In this document: in pieces, positions 25,946 to 34,548 of the stretch
Position numbering within the stretch: position 1 is the stretch's first letter
How the letters are laid out: the number at the start of each line of letters is the position of its first letter
NCBI RefSeq assembly: GCF_008120935.1
Contig: NZ_RDBO01000077.1
Span: forward strand, 1,753,818-1,788,492
Origin: Streptomyces sp. sk2.1
GTDB lineage: Bacteria; Actinomycetota; Actinomycetes; Streptomycetales; Streptomycetaceae
Direction of reading: 5' to 3'
DNA: 34,675 bases
Notes under the pieces: generated by a model
Seen by the model: only the letters and a program-made list of their open reading frames with translations
The model's database searches: none
Told to the model about the DNA's origin: nothing
Position numbers and translations under genes: made by a program

Positions 25946-26263
25946 GGGCCCGCGGCCGAGGGCCGCGGTCCCCTCCCGGACCCTCCGGGCGGTGCGCGCA
26001 TCCCGGGAACGTCACACACTTCCGCCGCACGCACCGTCCGGAGCACCGCGGTACCGCCGTTCGCGGTACCGCGACACCGCAACACCGGCCGTGCGGATGA
26101 TGCCGCGCGCCGTATGCGCAGCACGTCGTACGTCGTATTCCACTCTGCATGAACAGTTCGTCTCGGGCCGTCCCCCGGGTCGTGCCGCCAGCGCAGTCAT
26201 CCCAAACCCCGCGTGCCGATTCCTTGCCGCGGGTGCCCCTGTGAACCTTGGGAGTCAGGCATC
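25946..26263. other. Intergenic region before the purine permease
   Basis: These 318 bases hold a hairpin right after the dehydrogenase stop (CCGCGGCC-GAG-GGCCGCGG, 25950-25968), an inverted repeat of 10-base arms (26047-26056 / 26064-26073) and a less GC-rich patch around 26115-26165 that is a likely promoter. GGGAG at 26250-26254 is the permease RBS. I see no gene here. Confidence 0.55.
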
Positions 26264-27715
26264 ATGACCCAGCAGTCAGTGGAGCCCAGGACCAGTGCGG
26301 AGGACGCGGGCACCGGCTCGCGCGTTCCGGCCGGAAGATCCTGGCTCGACCGGTACTTCCACATCTCCGACCGTGGCTCCACCGTCGCGCGCGAAGTGCG
26401 CGGCGGCATCACCACCTTCATGGCGATGTGTTACATCCTCCTGCTCAACCCGCTCCTGCTGTCCGGCCCGGACGTGGCGGGCAACCGGCTCGACCACGCC
26501 GGACTGATCACGGCGACCGCCCTGGCCGCCGCCGTGTCCACCCTGCTGATGGGCTTCATCGGCAAGGTGCCCCTCGCCCTGGCAGCCGGCCTCTCCGTCT
26601 CCGGCGTCCTCGCCACCCAGGTGGCGCCCCACATGACCTGGCCGCAGGCCATGGGCATGTGCGTGCTGTACGGCCTGGTGATCGTGCTGCTGGTCGTCAC
26701 CGGGCTGCGCGAGATCATCATGAACGCCATACCGTTGCCGCTGAAGCACGGCATCACCATCGGCATCGGCATGTTCATCGCGCTGATCGGCCTGGTCAAC
26801 GCCGGCTTCGTCGGCAAGGGCGCCCCGGTCGTGCTGGGGGTGGGAGGGCAGCTCGCCGGCTGGCCCGTCCTGCTCTTCTGCGTCACCCTGCTGCTCATCT
26901 TCATGCTCCAGGCCCGCAACGTGCCCGGCGCGATCCTGATCGGCATCGTCGTCGGCACGGTCCTCGCCGTCGTCGTCAACGCGGTCGGCGACATCGACCC
27001 GAAGGCGTGGGGCGGCAGCGCGCCCGAACTCCGGGGCGGCGCGGTCTCGATGCCCGACTTCGGGCTCTTCGGACACGTCGAGTTCGGGGGCTGGGGCGGT
27101 GTCGGCGCGATGACCGTCGGCATGATCGTCTTCACCCTGGTGCTGGCCGGCTTCTTCGACGCGATGGCGACGATCATCGGCGTCGGCACGGAGGCCGGGC
27201 TCGCCGACAGCAAGGGCCGGATGCCGGGCCTGTCCAAGGCCCTGTTCATCGACGGCGCGGGCGGTGCGATCGGCGGCGTCTCCGGGGCCTCCGGGCAGAC
27301 CGTCTTCATCGAGTCGGCGACCGGTGTGGGCGAGGGCGCCCGCACGGGCCTGTCCTCCGTCGTCACCGGCCTCCTCTTCGCCGCCGGACTGTTCTTCACC
27401 CCGCTCGCCCAGATCGTGCCGGGGCCGATCGCCGCCGCCGCACTGGTCGTCATCGGCGCGATGATGATGCAGAACGCCCGGCACGTCGACTGGAGCGACC
27501 GCTCCGTGGCCGTGCCGGTCTTCCTGACCGTGGCCCTGATGCCGTTCACGTACTCCATCACCGCGGGCGTCGGTGCCGGGGTGATCTCCTTCGCCGCGAT
27601 CAGGGCGGCGCAGGGCAGGTTCCGTGAGGTCGGTGCCTTCATGTGGGTCCTGACCGCGGTGTTCGTCGTGTACTTCGCGCTCGGTCCGATCGAGAGCTGG
27701 CTCGGCGCCAAGTAG
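26264..27715 (+). CDS. NCS2 family purine permease, AzgA type (adenine/guanine/hypoxanthine)
   Basis: The 483-residue membrane protein has the AzgA-like NCS2 arrangement of about 13-14 membrane segments. Family landmarks include GGITTFMAMCYILLLNP near the N terminus, GITIGIGMFIALIGLVNAG, the substrate-binding helix FFDAMATIIGVGTEAGL and SGASGQTVFIESATGVGEG. It imports purine bases by proton symport. The ATG at 26264 has GGGAG 9 bases upstream. It supplies substrate for the adjacent xanthine dehydrogenase; it is probably a separate transcript or a readthrough part of the same operon. Exact purine specificity is not readable. Confidence 0.9.
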   Translation: MTQQSVEPRTSAEDAGTGSRVPAGRSWLDRYFHISDRGSTVAREVRGGITTFMAMCYILLLNPLLLSGPDVAGNRLDHAGLITATALAAAVSTLLMGFIGKVPLALAAGLSVSGVLATQVAPHMTWPQAMGMCVLYGLVIVLLVVTGLREIIMNAIPLPLKHGITIGIGMFIALIGLVNAGFVGKGAPVVLGVGGQLAGWPVLLFCVTLLLIFMLQARNVPGAILIGIVVGTVLAVVVNAVGDIDPKAWGGSAPELRGGAVSMPDFGLFGHVEFGGWGGVGAMTVGMIVFTLVLAGFFDAMATIIGVGTEAGLADSKGRMPGLSKALFIDGAGGAIGGVSGASGQTVFIESATGVGEGARTGLSSVVTGLLFAAGLFFTPLAQIVPGPIAAAALVVIGAMMMQNARHVDWSDRSVAVPVFLTVALMPFTYSITAGVGAGVISFAAIRAAQGRFREVGAFMWVLTAVFVVYFALGPIESWLGAK

Positions 27716-27726
27716 CCCGGCCCCCC

Positions 27727-27798
27727 CGCACACCCGTCGTCCTCCACACACTTGTCGTCCTCCGCACACCCGTCGTCCTCCACACACCCGTAGAAGGA
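27727..27798. repeat. Four tandem 18-base repeats upstream of xdhC
   Basis: Units CGCACACCCGTCGTCCTC (27727-27744, exact again at 27763-27780) alternate with CACACACTTGTCGTCCTC (27745-27762), and a degenerate fourth unit (27781-27798) runs into the RBS AGAAGGAG. The array fills nearly the whole gap between the permease and xdhC. Confidence 0.9.
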
Positions 27799-27807
27799 GC
27801 AGCACCC

Positions 27808-28959
27808 ATGCTGGACATCGCCGAAGAGCTCAGCCGGTGGGTCGGGCAGGGACGCGACTTCGCCGTGGCCACCGTCGTGGCGGTCGGCGGCAGCGCGCCC
27901 CGGCAGCCCGGGGCGGCGCTCGCCGTCGACCGTGACGGCACCGCGATCGGGTCGGTCTCCGGCGGGTGCGTGGAGGGCGCGGTGTACGAGCTGTGCGGGC
28001 AGGCGCTGGCGGACGGCGTCGCGGTGCGCGAGCGGTTCGGCTACAGCGACGAGGACGCCTTCGCGGTCGGGCTGACCTGCGGCGGCGTCATCGACATCCT
28101 GGTGGTGCCGGTGCGGGCGGACGACCCCGCCCGGCCGGTGTTCGCCGCCGCGTTCGCCGCCGCCGCACGGGGGGAGGCGGCGGCGGTCGCCCGGATCACC
28201 GACGGGCCCGCCGAACTCCTCGGCCGTCCGTTGCTGGTCCGCCCCGACGGCTCGTACGAGGGCGGGCTCGGCGGGCATCCGGAGCTGGACCGCACGGCGG
28301 CCGCCGACGCCCGCGCGATGCTGGACGCGGGCCGCACCGGCTCCGTCACCGTCGGCGCGGACGGCTCGCGCTGCGGACGGCCGCTCACCCTGCTCGTCGA
28401 GTCGAGCGTCCCGCCGCCCCGGATGATCGTCTTCGGGGCCATCGACTTCGCCTCGGCGCTGGTGCGGGCCGGGAAGTTCCTCGGCTACCACGTCACCCTG
28501 TGCGACGCCCGCCCGGTGTTCGCAACGAGGGCCCGCTTCCCCGAGGCCGACGAGGTGGTCGTCGACTGGCCGCACCGCTACCTCGCGACGGCCGACGTCG
28601 ACGCGCGCACCGTCCTGTGCGTCCTCACCCACGACGCCAAGTTCGACGTCCCCCTGCTGGAACTGGCCCTGCGGATGCCGGTCGGGTACGTCGGGGCGAT
28701 GGGATCGCGCCGCACCCATCTGGAGCGCAACGAACGCCTGCGCGAGGTCGGCGTCACCGAACTGGAACTGGCCAGGCTGCACTCGCCGATCGGCCTCGAC
28801 CTGGGCGCCCGCACCCCGGAGGAGACGGCGCTCTCGATCGTCGCGGAGATCGTCGCCGAACGGCGCGGCGGCAGCGGTCTGTCGCTCAAGGGCGCGCACA
28901 CCCCGATCCACCACGAGACGGGCGAACCGCCGACCGCGGTGATCACGTCCGTGGCCTGA
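27808..28959 (+). CDS. xdhC: XdhC family xanthine dehydrogenase maturation protein
   Basis: The 383-residue protein has an N-terminal XdhC/CoxI domain (GSAPRQPGAALAV, SGGCVEGAV, LTCGGVIDILVVP) and a C-terminal Rossmann-like XdhC domain (ending in GYVGAMGSRRTH, HSPIGLDLGARTPEE). XdhC binds and sulfurates the molybdenum cofactor before insertion into xanthine dehydrogenase. The cofactor-binding cysteine is probably in the SGGCVEG or LTCGG motif. In the Rossmann domain the usual glycine-rich turn after IVFGA is poor. ATG at 27808 follows AGAAGGAG (27792-27799). Confidence 0.9.
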   Translation: MLDIAEELSRWVGQGRDFAVATVVAVGGSAPRQPGAALAVDRDGTAIGSVSGGCVEGAVYELCGQALADGVAVRERFGYSDEDAFAVGLTCGGVIDILVVPVRADDPARPVFAAAFAAAARGEAAAVARITDGPAELLGRPLLVRPDGSYEGGLGGHPELDRTAAADARAMLDAGRTGSVTVGADGSRCGRPLTLLVESSVPPPRMIVFGAIDFASALVRAGKFLGYHVTLCDARPVFATRARFPEADEVVVDWPHRYLATADVDARTVLCVLTHDAKFDVPLLELALRMPVGYVGAMGSRRTHLERNERLREVGVTELELARLHSPIGLDLGARTPEETALSIVAEIVAERRGGSGLSLKGAHTPIHHETGEPPTAVITSVA

Positions 28960-28995
28960 ACCCGCCCCGAAAACATGATCGTTGGAGGGCGGGTT
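28959..28995 (+). terminator. Hairpin after xdhC
   Basis: AACCCGCCC (28959-28967) pairs with GGGCGGGTT (28987-28995), starting within the xdhC stop codon. The loop is 19 bases. Confidence 0.5.
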
Positions 28996-29064
28996 CCCGC
29001 CAGGGCGGCTTCACGCCAGGAGTGAACCGGGCAGTAGCCGGGCTTTTGGCTATTTGATCTGCGC

Positions 29065-32000
29065 ATGACTTCCACTTCCTCCTCCGCACCCGGCCGGGCG
29101 AGACCCGTCCGCGCGGGACGCCGGGCCCTCCTGGTGGCGACCTCGGTCGCCCTGGTCAGTGGCGCGCTGCTCCCCGTGACGGGCTCCGCCTCCGCCGCGG
29201 ACCGGCCCGGGGCGACCGGCCGTCAGGCCGCCGCCCCCGTCAAGGAATACGACATCACCCTGCTCACGGGCGACGTCGTGCACTACACGGACGGTGCAGG
29301 CAAGCAGGACACCGTCACCGTCGACCGCCCCGACGGCGCGGTCGGCGGCGTGCACGTCCAGCAGGCGGGCGACGACCTCTACGTCCTGCCCGACGAGGCC
29401 CGGTCGCTGCTCGCGGCGGGCAAGCTGGACCGCCGGCTGTTCAACGTCCGGGTCCTCGCCGAGATGGGGTACGACGACCGGAGGTCGGACGGCATCCCGC
29501 TCATCGCCACCTACCCGGCGAGCCGGGGCCGTTCGCTGCCCGCCGCCCCGCGCGGCGCCGAGCGGACCCGCACCCTGACCAGCATCCACGGCGCCGCGCT
29601 GAAGGCGGACAAGAACACCGCCCGGTCCTTCTGGAACGACATATCCCGTACCGCGAAGGCCCGTTCGCTCGACAACGGCATCGCCAAGATCTGGCTCGAC
29701 GGCCGGGCGGAGGCCGTGCTCAAGGACTCCGTCCCGCAGGTGAACGCCCCGCAGGCCTGGGCCGCCGGCTACGACGGCAAGGGCACCAAGGTCGCCGTCC
29801 TGGACACCGGCATCGACGCCACCCACCCGGACGTCAAGGACCGCGTCCTGGAGGCCAGGAGCTTCGTCCCGGGCGAGGAGGTCATCGACGGGCACGGCCA
29901 CGGCACACACGTCGCCTCCACGATCGCGGGCTCCGGTGCCGCCTCCGACGGCGCCAACAAGGGCGTCGCCCCGGGCGCCGGCCTGATCGTCGGCAAGGTG
30001 CTGAGCGACGAGGGCTCCGGCGCGGACTCCGGCATCATCGAGGCCATGGAGTGGGCGAAGGCCGAGGGCGCCGACGTGGTCTCCATGAGCCTGGGCTCCC
30101 CCGTCCCGGACGACGGCTCCGACCCCATGTCACTCGCCGTGAACGCGCTCTCCGCCGACGGCGGCCCGCTGTTCGTGATCGCCGCGGGCAACGCCTACGG
30201 CGCGGGCACGATCGGCGCGCCCGGCTCGGCGGACAAGGCGCTCACCGTCGCCGCCGTCGACAAGCGGGACAACCGTGCGGACTTCTCCTCGATGGGCCCG
30301 CTGGTGCGGTCCAACGGCCTGAAGCCGGACCTCTCCGCGCCGGGCGTGGACATCAATGCCGCGGCCTCGCAGGCGGTCCCGGGCACCGAGGGCATGTACC
30401 GGTCGATGTCCGGCACGTCGATGGCCACGCCCCATGTCGCGGGTGCGGCGGCCATCCTGAAGCAGCGTCACCCCGACTGGTCCGGCCGGCGGATCAAGGA
30501 CGCGCTGATGAGTTCGTCCAAGCGGCTCGACGCGTACAGCCCGTACGAGCAGGGCACCGGACGGCTCGACGTGAAGGCGGCGATCGACACCACGATCGAG
30601 GCCACCGGCTCCGTCGCGGTCGCCTCCTACGACTGGCCGCACTCCCCGTCCGACCCGGTCGCCGAGCGGACCATCACCTACCGCAACACCGGTGCGAAGG
30701 ACGTCGTGCTCGACCTGGCGACGGACACGGACGCCGACGCCTACACCCTGTCGACGAAGAAGCTGACCGTGCCGGCCGGCTCCACCGCCGAGGCGGTGCT
30801 CTCGCTGGACCCGTCGAAGGTCGCGAACGACACGCGGTTCTCCGGCCAGGTCGTCGCCGAGGGCGCGGCGGGCACCGTCGTCGCCCACACCGGCTTCGCC
30901 CTGACCAAGGAGCGGGAGCTGTACGACCTCACGCTGAAGCTCCGCGACCGTGCCGGGAAGCCGATGGACGGAACCGTCGTCCTGGGCGCGCTGGGCGACC
31001 CTCAGCTCCAGCCCGTCGCGGTGTCCGGCGAGACCACGCTGCGGCTGCCGCCGGGCAACTACACCGCCTGGACCGCCGCGGACGTCGCGGGTGACCGCGC
31101 CGACTCGAAGGCCCTGGCCTTCCTCGCGGCCCCCGAGATCATCCTCGACGGCTCGGCCACGGTGACCCTCGACGCCGCGAAGGCCCGCAAGGTGAGCGTG
31201 CGGACGCCGAAGGAGACCGAGACCCGGCAGCTGCGGTACGACATGGCGCGCACCGCACCGGACGGCACCGTCCAGCGCGACGCGTACCAGATCCCGCTGA
31301 CGTACGACCAGCTGTGGGCGAGCCCCACCGAGAAGGTCACCCGGGGCAGCTTCTCCTTCCTGACCCGCTGGCGGCAGGGCGAGAAGCTGATCGACCTGAC
31401 GGCCGGCGGCCGTGACGTGCCGGTCGCCGTGCAGGGCGGTTCGCCCGTCGCGGAGAGCGGCGTGAAGAAGCTGCGGGCCGTCTTCGCGGGCGACGGCGCC
31501 GCGGCCGACTACAAGGGCCTGGACGTCAAGGGCAAGGCGGTGGTCGTCCGCCGCAGCGACGCGGTCGCCCCCGCCGACCGGCTCGCGGCCGCCGTCGAGG
31601 CGGGCGCCGGGGCGCTGTTCGTCGTCAACGACGGCGACGGCGTCCTGATGGAGAGCTACACCCCCTACGGCACCGAGGCCGCCATCCCGGTCGCCTCGGT
31701 CCGGCGGCTGGCCGGCGAGAAACTGATCGAGTCCGCCCGGAGCGGCGCGAAGCTGACGATCGAGCAGCGGAAGTTCGCCCGCTACGTGTACGACCTGGTC
31801 GACCGGCACGACGGCGTCGTCCCGGACCGCTCGCTGGAGTTCGCCCCGTCCGCCCGCCGGCTGGCGAAGGTGGAGAACACCTTCTACGGCCACAAGGACG
31901 TGCTCGGCGCCGGCTACCGCTACGACATCCCGGACTACGGTCCGGGGGTCGGCTTCGAGGAGTACGAGAAGTTCCCCGGCACCCGCGAGGAGTGGGTCAC

Positions 32001-32820
32001 CCCGCTGCCCGGTGCCTCCTTCTGGTACGAGAACCACTCGGTGTTCAACGCCGACGAGACGGGCTTCGCACAGGAGATGCGCAGCGGCGACCTGGACTAC
32101 ACGGCGGGCCGCACCTACCCCGCCGGGTGGTTCGCCCCGGTCACCCGCCCGCGTCTGGGCACCGGCTACTGGGGTCCGTTCCGGTCCGTGTACAACGACA
32201 TCCAGTTCAACCTCACGCCGTGGACGGACTCGGGCGCCGGTCACTCGGGCTCCATGCCGGACGACGAGTACGACACCACCTCCACCGCCTTTTACCAGGG
32301 CGACACCCTGATCAAGAAGGTCGCGGGCCGGGCCGGGTTCGCCTGGGACGTCTCGCCCCAGAAGCTGCCGTACCGGTTCGTGCTCGACTCCGCCCGGGAC
32401 GGCGAGGTGTGGAGGACGTCCACCCGGACGCACACCGAGTGGAGCTTCGTCTCGGGCGCGCTGGACGAGAACGGCCCCTTCCAGGCCGACATCCCGCTGC
32501 TCCAGCTGGACTACGCCGTCGACACCGACCTCGCCGGTGACGTGAAGGCCGGCCGGTGGACCGAGGTCGGGCTCTCCTCCGGCACGCAGGAGTGGCTGGA
32601 CGGCGCGGTGCGGGCGACGAAGGCGTCGCTGTCGGTCAGCTACGACGACGGGAAGACCTGGGAGGCGGCGCAGCTGCGCAAGGACGCGGCCGGTTCCTGG
32701 ACCGCCCGGTTCAAGGCCCCGAAGAAGGCCGGCGCGTTCGTCTCGCTCAGGGCGCACGCCGAGGCGGCCGACGGGCTGGCCGTCGACCAGGAGATCATCC
32801 GGGCGTTCGGTCTGAAGTGA
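29065..32820 (+). CDS. Large secreted S8 subtilisin-like serine protease
   Basis: The 1251-residue protein starts with a signal peptide (RRALLVATSVAL..., cleavage near Ala44) and a propeptide of about 170 residues. The S8 catalytic triad is Asp247 (VLDTGID), His279 (HGHGTHVA) and Ser452 (SGTSMATPH), with the oxyanion Asn in VIAAGNAYG. Behind the catalytic domain lie about 700 residues of beta-rich domains, including a PA-like segment (about 830-900, VVRRSDAVAPADRL to SVRRLAGEKL). Large Streptomyces subtilases of this architecture are exported and may be cell-surface-associated; the substrate is unknown. The ATG at 29065 has no strong SD. It is monocistronic between hairpins. Confidence 0.93.
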   Translation: MTSTSSSAPGRARPVRAGRRALLVATSVALVSGALLPVTGSASAADRPGATGRQAAAPVKEYDITLLTGDVVHYTDGAGKQDTVTVDRPDGAVGGVHVQQAGDDLYVLPDEARSLLAAGKLDRRLFNVRVLAEMGYDDRRSDGIPLIATYPASRGRSLPAAPRGAERTRTLTSIHGAALKADKNTARSFWNDISRTAKARSLDNGIAKIWLDGRAEAVLKDSVPQVNAPQAWAAGYDGKGTKVAVLDTGIDATHPDVKDRVLEARSFVPGEEVIDGHGHGTHVASTIAGSGAASDGANKGVAPGAGLIVGKVLSDEGSGADSGIIEAMEWAKAEGADVVSMSLGSPVPDDGSDPMSLAVNALSADGGPLFVIAAGNAYGAGTIGAPGSADKALTVAAVDKRDNRADFSSMGPLVRSNGLKPDLSAPGVDINAAASQAVPGTEGMYRSMSGTSMATPHVAGAAAILKQRHPDWSGRRIKDALMSSSKRLDAYSPYEQGTGRLDVKAAIDTTIEATGSVAVASYDWPHSPSDPVAERTITYRNTGAKDVVLDLATDTDADAYTLSTKKLTVPAGSTAEAVLSLDPSKVANDTRFSGQVVAEGAAGTVVAHTGFALTKERELYDLTLKLRDRAGKPMDGTVVLGALGDPQLQPVAVSGETTLRLPPGNYTAWTAADVAGDRADSKALAFLAAPEIILDGSATVTLDAAKARKVSVRTPKETETRQLRYDMARTAPDGTVQRDAYQIPLTYDQLWASPTEKVTRGSFSFLTRWRQGEKLIDLTAGGRDVPVAVQGGSPVAESGVKKLRAVFAGDGAAADYKGLDVKGKAVVVRRSDAVAPADRLAAAVEAGAGALFVVNDGDGVLMESYTPYGTEAAIPVASVRRLAGEKLIESARSGAKLTIEQRKFARYVYDLVDRHDGVVPDRSLEFAPSARRLAKVENTFYGHKDVLGAGYRYDIPDYGPGVGFEEYEKFPGTREEWVTPLPGASFWYENHSVFNADETGFAQEMRSGDLDYTAGRTYPAGWFAPVTRPRLGTGYWGPFRSVYNDIQFNLTPWTDSGAGHSGSMPDDEYDTTSTAFYQGDTLIKKVAGRAGFAWDVSPQKLPYRFVLDSARDGEVWRTSTRTHTEWSFVSGALDENGPFQADIPLLQLDYAVDTDLAGDVKAGRWTEVGLSSGTQEWLDGAVRATKASLSVSYDDGKTWEAAQLRKDAAGSWTARFKAPKKAGAFVSLRAHAEAADGLAVDQEIIRAFGLK

Positions 32821-32842
32821 CCCGCTGAGACCCGCACCCGAA

Positions 32843-32879
32843 GCGGCCGCGCACCCCTCGTCCGGGGGTGCGCGGCCGC
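32843..32879 (+). terminator. Rho-independent terminator after the subtilase gene
   Basis: A perfect 15-base stem (32843-32857 / 32865-32879) with a 7-base loop is followed by ACTTTTTG, the only classical hairpin-plus-T-run terminator I see in the window. Confidence 0.9.
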
Positions 32880-33063
32880 ACTTTTTGCACTCACTTGATG
32901 ATCAAAATTTGTCTACTTTGCCCGTATATGGCGGTCGATAAGGATAGAAAGGGACTTATCGCGGTGCGGTGCGAGTTGCCACGGCGCTGCCGGGAGGCTT
33001 ATAAGAGGAGCGTGGCTCAGGCGATTCCGGGAATTCCGGGGACTGCCGCCATGGAGGTTTCCC
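32880..33063 (+). promoter_or_regulatory. Promoter region of the urease operon
   Basis: An AT-rich patch includes the palindrome TTGAT-G-ATCAA (32895-32905) and possible -10-like sequences TCTACTTT and CGTATATG. Further on, ATTCCGGG is repeated in tandem (about 33024-33039), and GGAGG (33053-33057) is the RBS of ureA. An 86-codon frame through it is not supported as a gene. Confidence 0.4.
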
Positions 33064-33366
33064 ATGTTTCTCACTCCGTCCGACACGGAGAAATTGCTGC
33101 TGAGCGTTGCCGGAATGGTCGCCCGTGACCGACGGGAGAGGGGTGTACGGCTCAATTACCCCGAGGCGGTCGCCCTGCTCTCCTGCTGGGCGATGGAACG
33201 CGCCCGCGAGGGAGCCCGCGTCAGCGATCTGATGGCCGCGGGAAGAAACGTTCTCACCCGCGCTGACGTGCTCGAAGGTGTTCCCGAGATGCTGCATGAC
33301 GTTCAGGTCGAAGCGACCTTCCCGGACGGGCGCAAGCTCGTCACGATCACCTCGCCGATCCCGTGA
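33064..33366 (+). CDS. ureA: Urease gamma subunit
   Basis: The 100-residue protein matches UreA in length and sequence: LTPSDTEKLLLSVAGMVAR at the start, LNYPEAVALLSCW, and the closing pattern VQVEATFPDGRKLVTITSPI. It forms the urease trimer with UreB and UreC. The last bases overlap the ureB start (GTGA at 33363-33366), so the two are translationally coupled. Confidence 0.95.
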   Translation: MFLTPSDTEKLLLSVAGMVARDRRERGVRLNYPEAVALLSCWAMERAREGARVSDLMAAGRNVLTRADVLEGVPEMLHDVQVEATFPDGRKLVTITSPIP

Positions 33367-33707
33367 TCCCCGGCGAGATCCGGACCGGTCCCGGTGAACT
33401 GAAAATAAATGACACGCGAACCCAGATTTTCCTGACCGTGGTGAACGACGGCGACCGGCCCATTCAGATCGGCTCGCACCTGCATTTCCCCGACGCAAAT
33501 CCCGCGCTTTCCTTCGACCGGTCCCTGGCCCAGGGATTCCGGCTCGACATTCCCTCCGGCACCTCACTGCGTTTCGAGCCCGGAGTCGGTGCCGAAGTCG
33601 CCCTCGTCGAACTGGGCGGACTCCGGAAGGTGCCCGGCATCCTCGTGCCCGGCGACCGGGCCGCGCGGACGGACGACCCGCCGACCGCGCGGACGGAGGA
33701 GCGGTGA
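33363..33707 (+). CDS. ureB: Urease beta subunit
   Basis: The 114-residue protein matches UreB: start IPGEIRTGPGELKIN, then IQIGSHLHFPDANPALSFDR and GFRLDIPSGTSLRFEPG. The usual SHYHFFEVN stretch reads SHLHFPDAN, a departure at normally conserved positions. The GTG start overlaps the ureA stop. The C-terminal tail is longer and Thr/Arg-rich. Confidence 0.93.
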   Translation: MIPGEIRTGPGELKINDTRTQIFLTVVNDGDRPIQIGSHLHFPDANPALSFDRSLAQGFRLDIPSGTSLRFEPGVGAEVALVELGGLRKVPGILVPGDRAARTDDPPTARTEER

Positions 33708-33708
33708 C

Positions 33709-34548
33709 ATGGCACGCATGACCCGCGCCGCCTACGCGGCGCTGTACGGCCCCACCACCGGCGACCGCGTCCGCCTCGCCGACACCGACCTCTGGATCGA
33801 GGTCGAGGAGGACCGCTGCTTCGGCGGCGACGAGGCGGTGTTCGGCGGCGGCAAGTCCATCCGCGAATCCATGGCCCAGTCCACCGCCTCGCGCGCCGAC
33901 GGCGCCCTCGACCTCGTCATCACCAACGTCGTCGTCCTCGACCACTGGGGCATCGTCAAGACCGACGTCGGCGTACGGGACGGGCGGATCGTCGCCCTCG
34001 GCCGCTCCGGCAACCCCGACATCGGCGACGGCGTCCACCCCGACCTGGTGATCGGCCCCGGCACCGACGTGATCTCCGGCGAGGGCCGCATCCTCACCGC
34101 CGGGGCCGTCGACACCCACGTCCACTTCCTCATGCCGGAGACCCTGCACGAGGCCCTCGCCACCGGCACCACCACGGTCATCGGCGGCGGCACCGGCGCC
34201 ACCGAGGGCTCCAAGGCCACCACCGTCACCCCCGGCGCCCGGCACCTGGCGATGATGTACCGGTCGCTGGACCGCGTCCCGCTCAACGTCATGCTCTTCG
34301 CCAAGGGCTCCACCGTCGGCGAGGAGGCCCTGCGCGAGGCGGCGCTCGCCGGGGCCGGCGGCTACAAGGTCCACGAGGACTGGGGCGCCACCCCCGCCGC
34401 CATCGACGCCGCGCTGCGGGCCGCCGACACCCACGGCCTCCAGGTAGCCCTGCACGCCGACAGCCTCAACGAGACCGGCTACGTCGAAGGAACCCTCGAC
34501 GCCATCGCCGGACGCTCCATCCACGTCTTCCACGCCGAGGGCGCGGGC
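33709..34548 (+). CDS. ureC: Urease alpha subunit, truncated by a sequence junction
   Basis: The first 280 residues of about 570 are UreC. Nickel ligands and catalytic residues present are His137 and His139 (DTHVHF), the lysine that is carbamylated, Lys220 (YKVHEDWG), His222 and His249. The segment after DTHVH reads FLMPETLHEAL rather than the usual WICPQQ-type stretch, so this is a divergent, second-type urease. Sequence follows UreC as far as HAEGAG and then, at 34549, changes to an unrelated frame: family members continue with GGHAPDI. ATG at 33709 is one base after the ureB stop; GGAGGAG at 33695-33701 is its RBS. No accessory genes (ureE, F, G, D) are in the window. Confidence 0.92.

Noticed and set aside
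27727..27798. CRISPR array
   Set aside because: The 18-base units are directly adjacent with no spacers, and no cas genes are present.
32880..33063. GlnR box upstream of the urease genes
   Set aside because: Urease genes in Streptomyces can be under GlnR, but I could not find a gTnAC-n6-GaAAC match with correct spacing here.
32868..33128. 86-codon frame before ureA as a gene
   Set aside because: It begins in the subtilase terminator, runs through the urease promoter and overlaps ureA in another frame, with no RBS.
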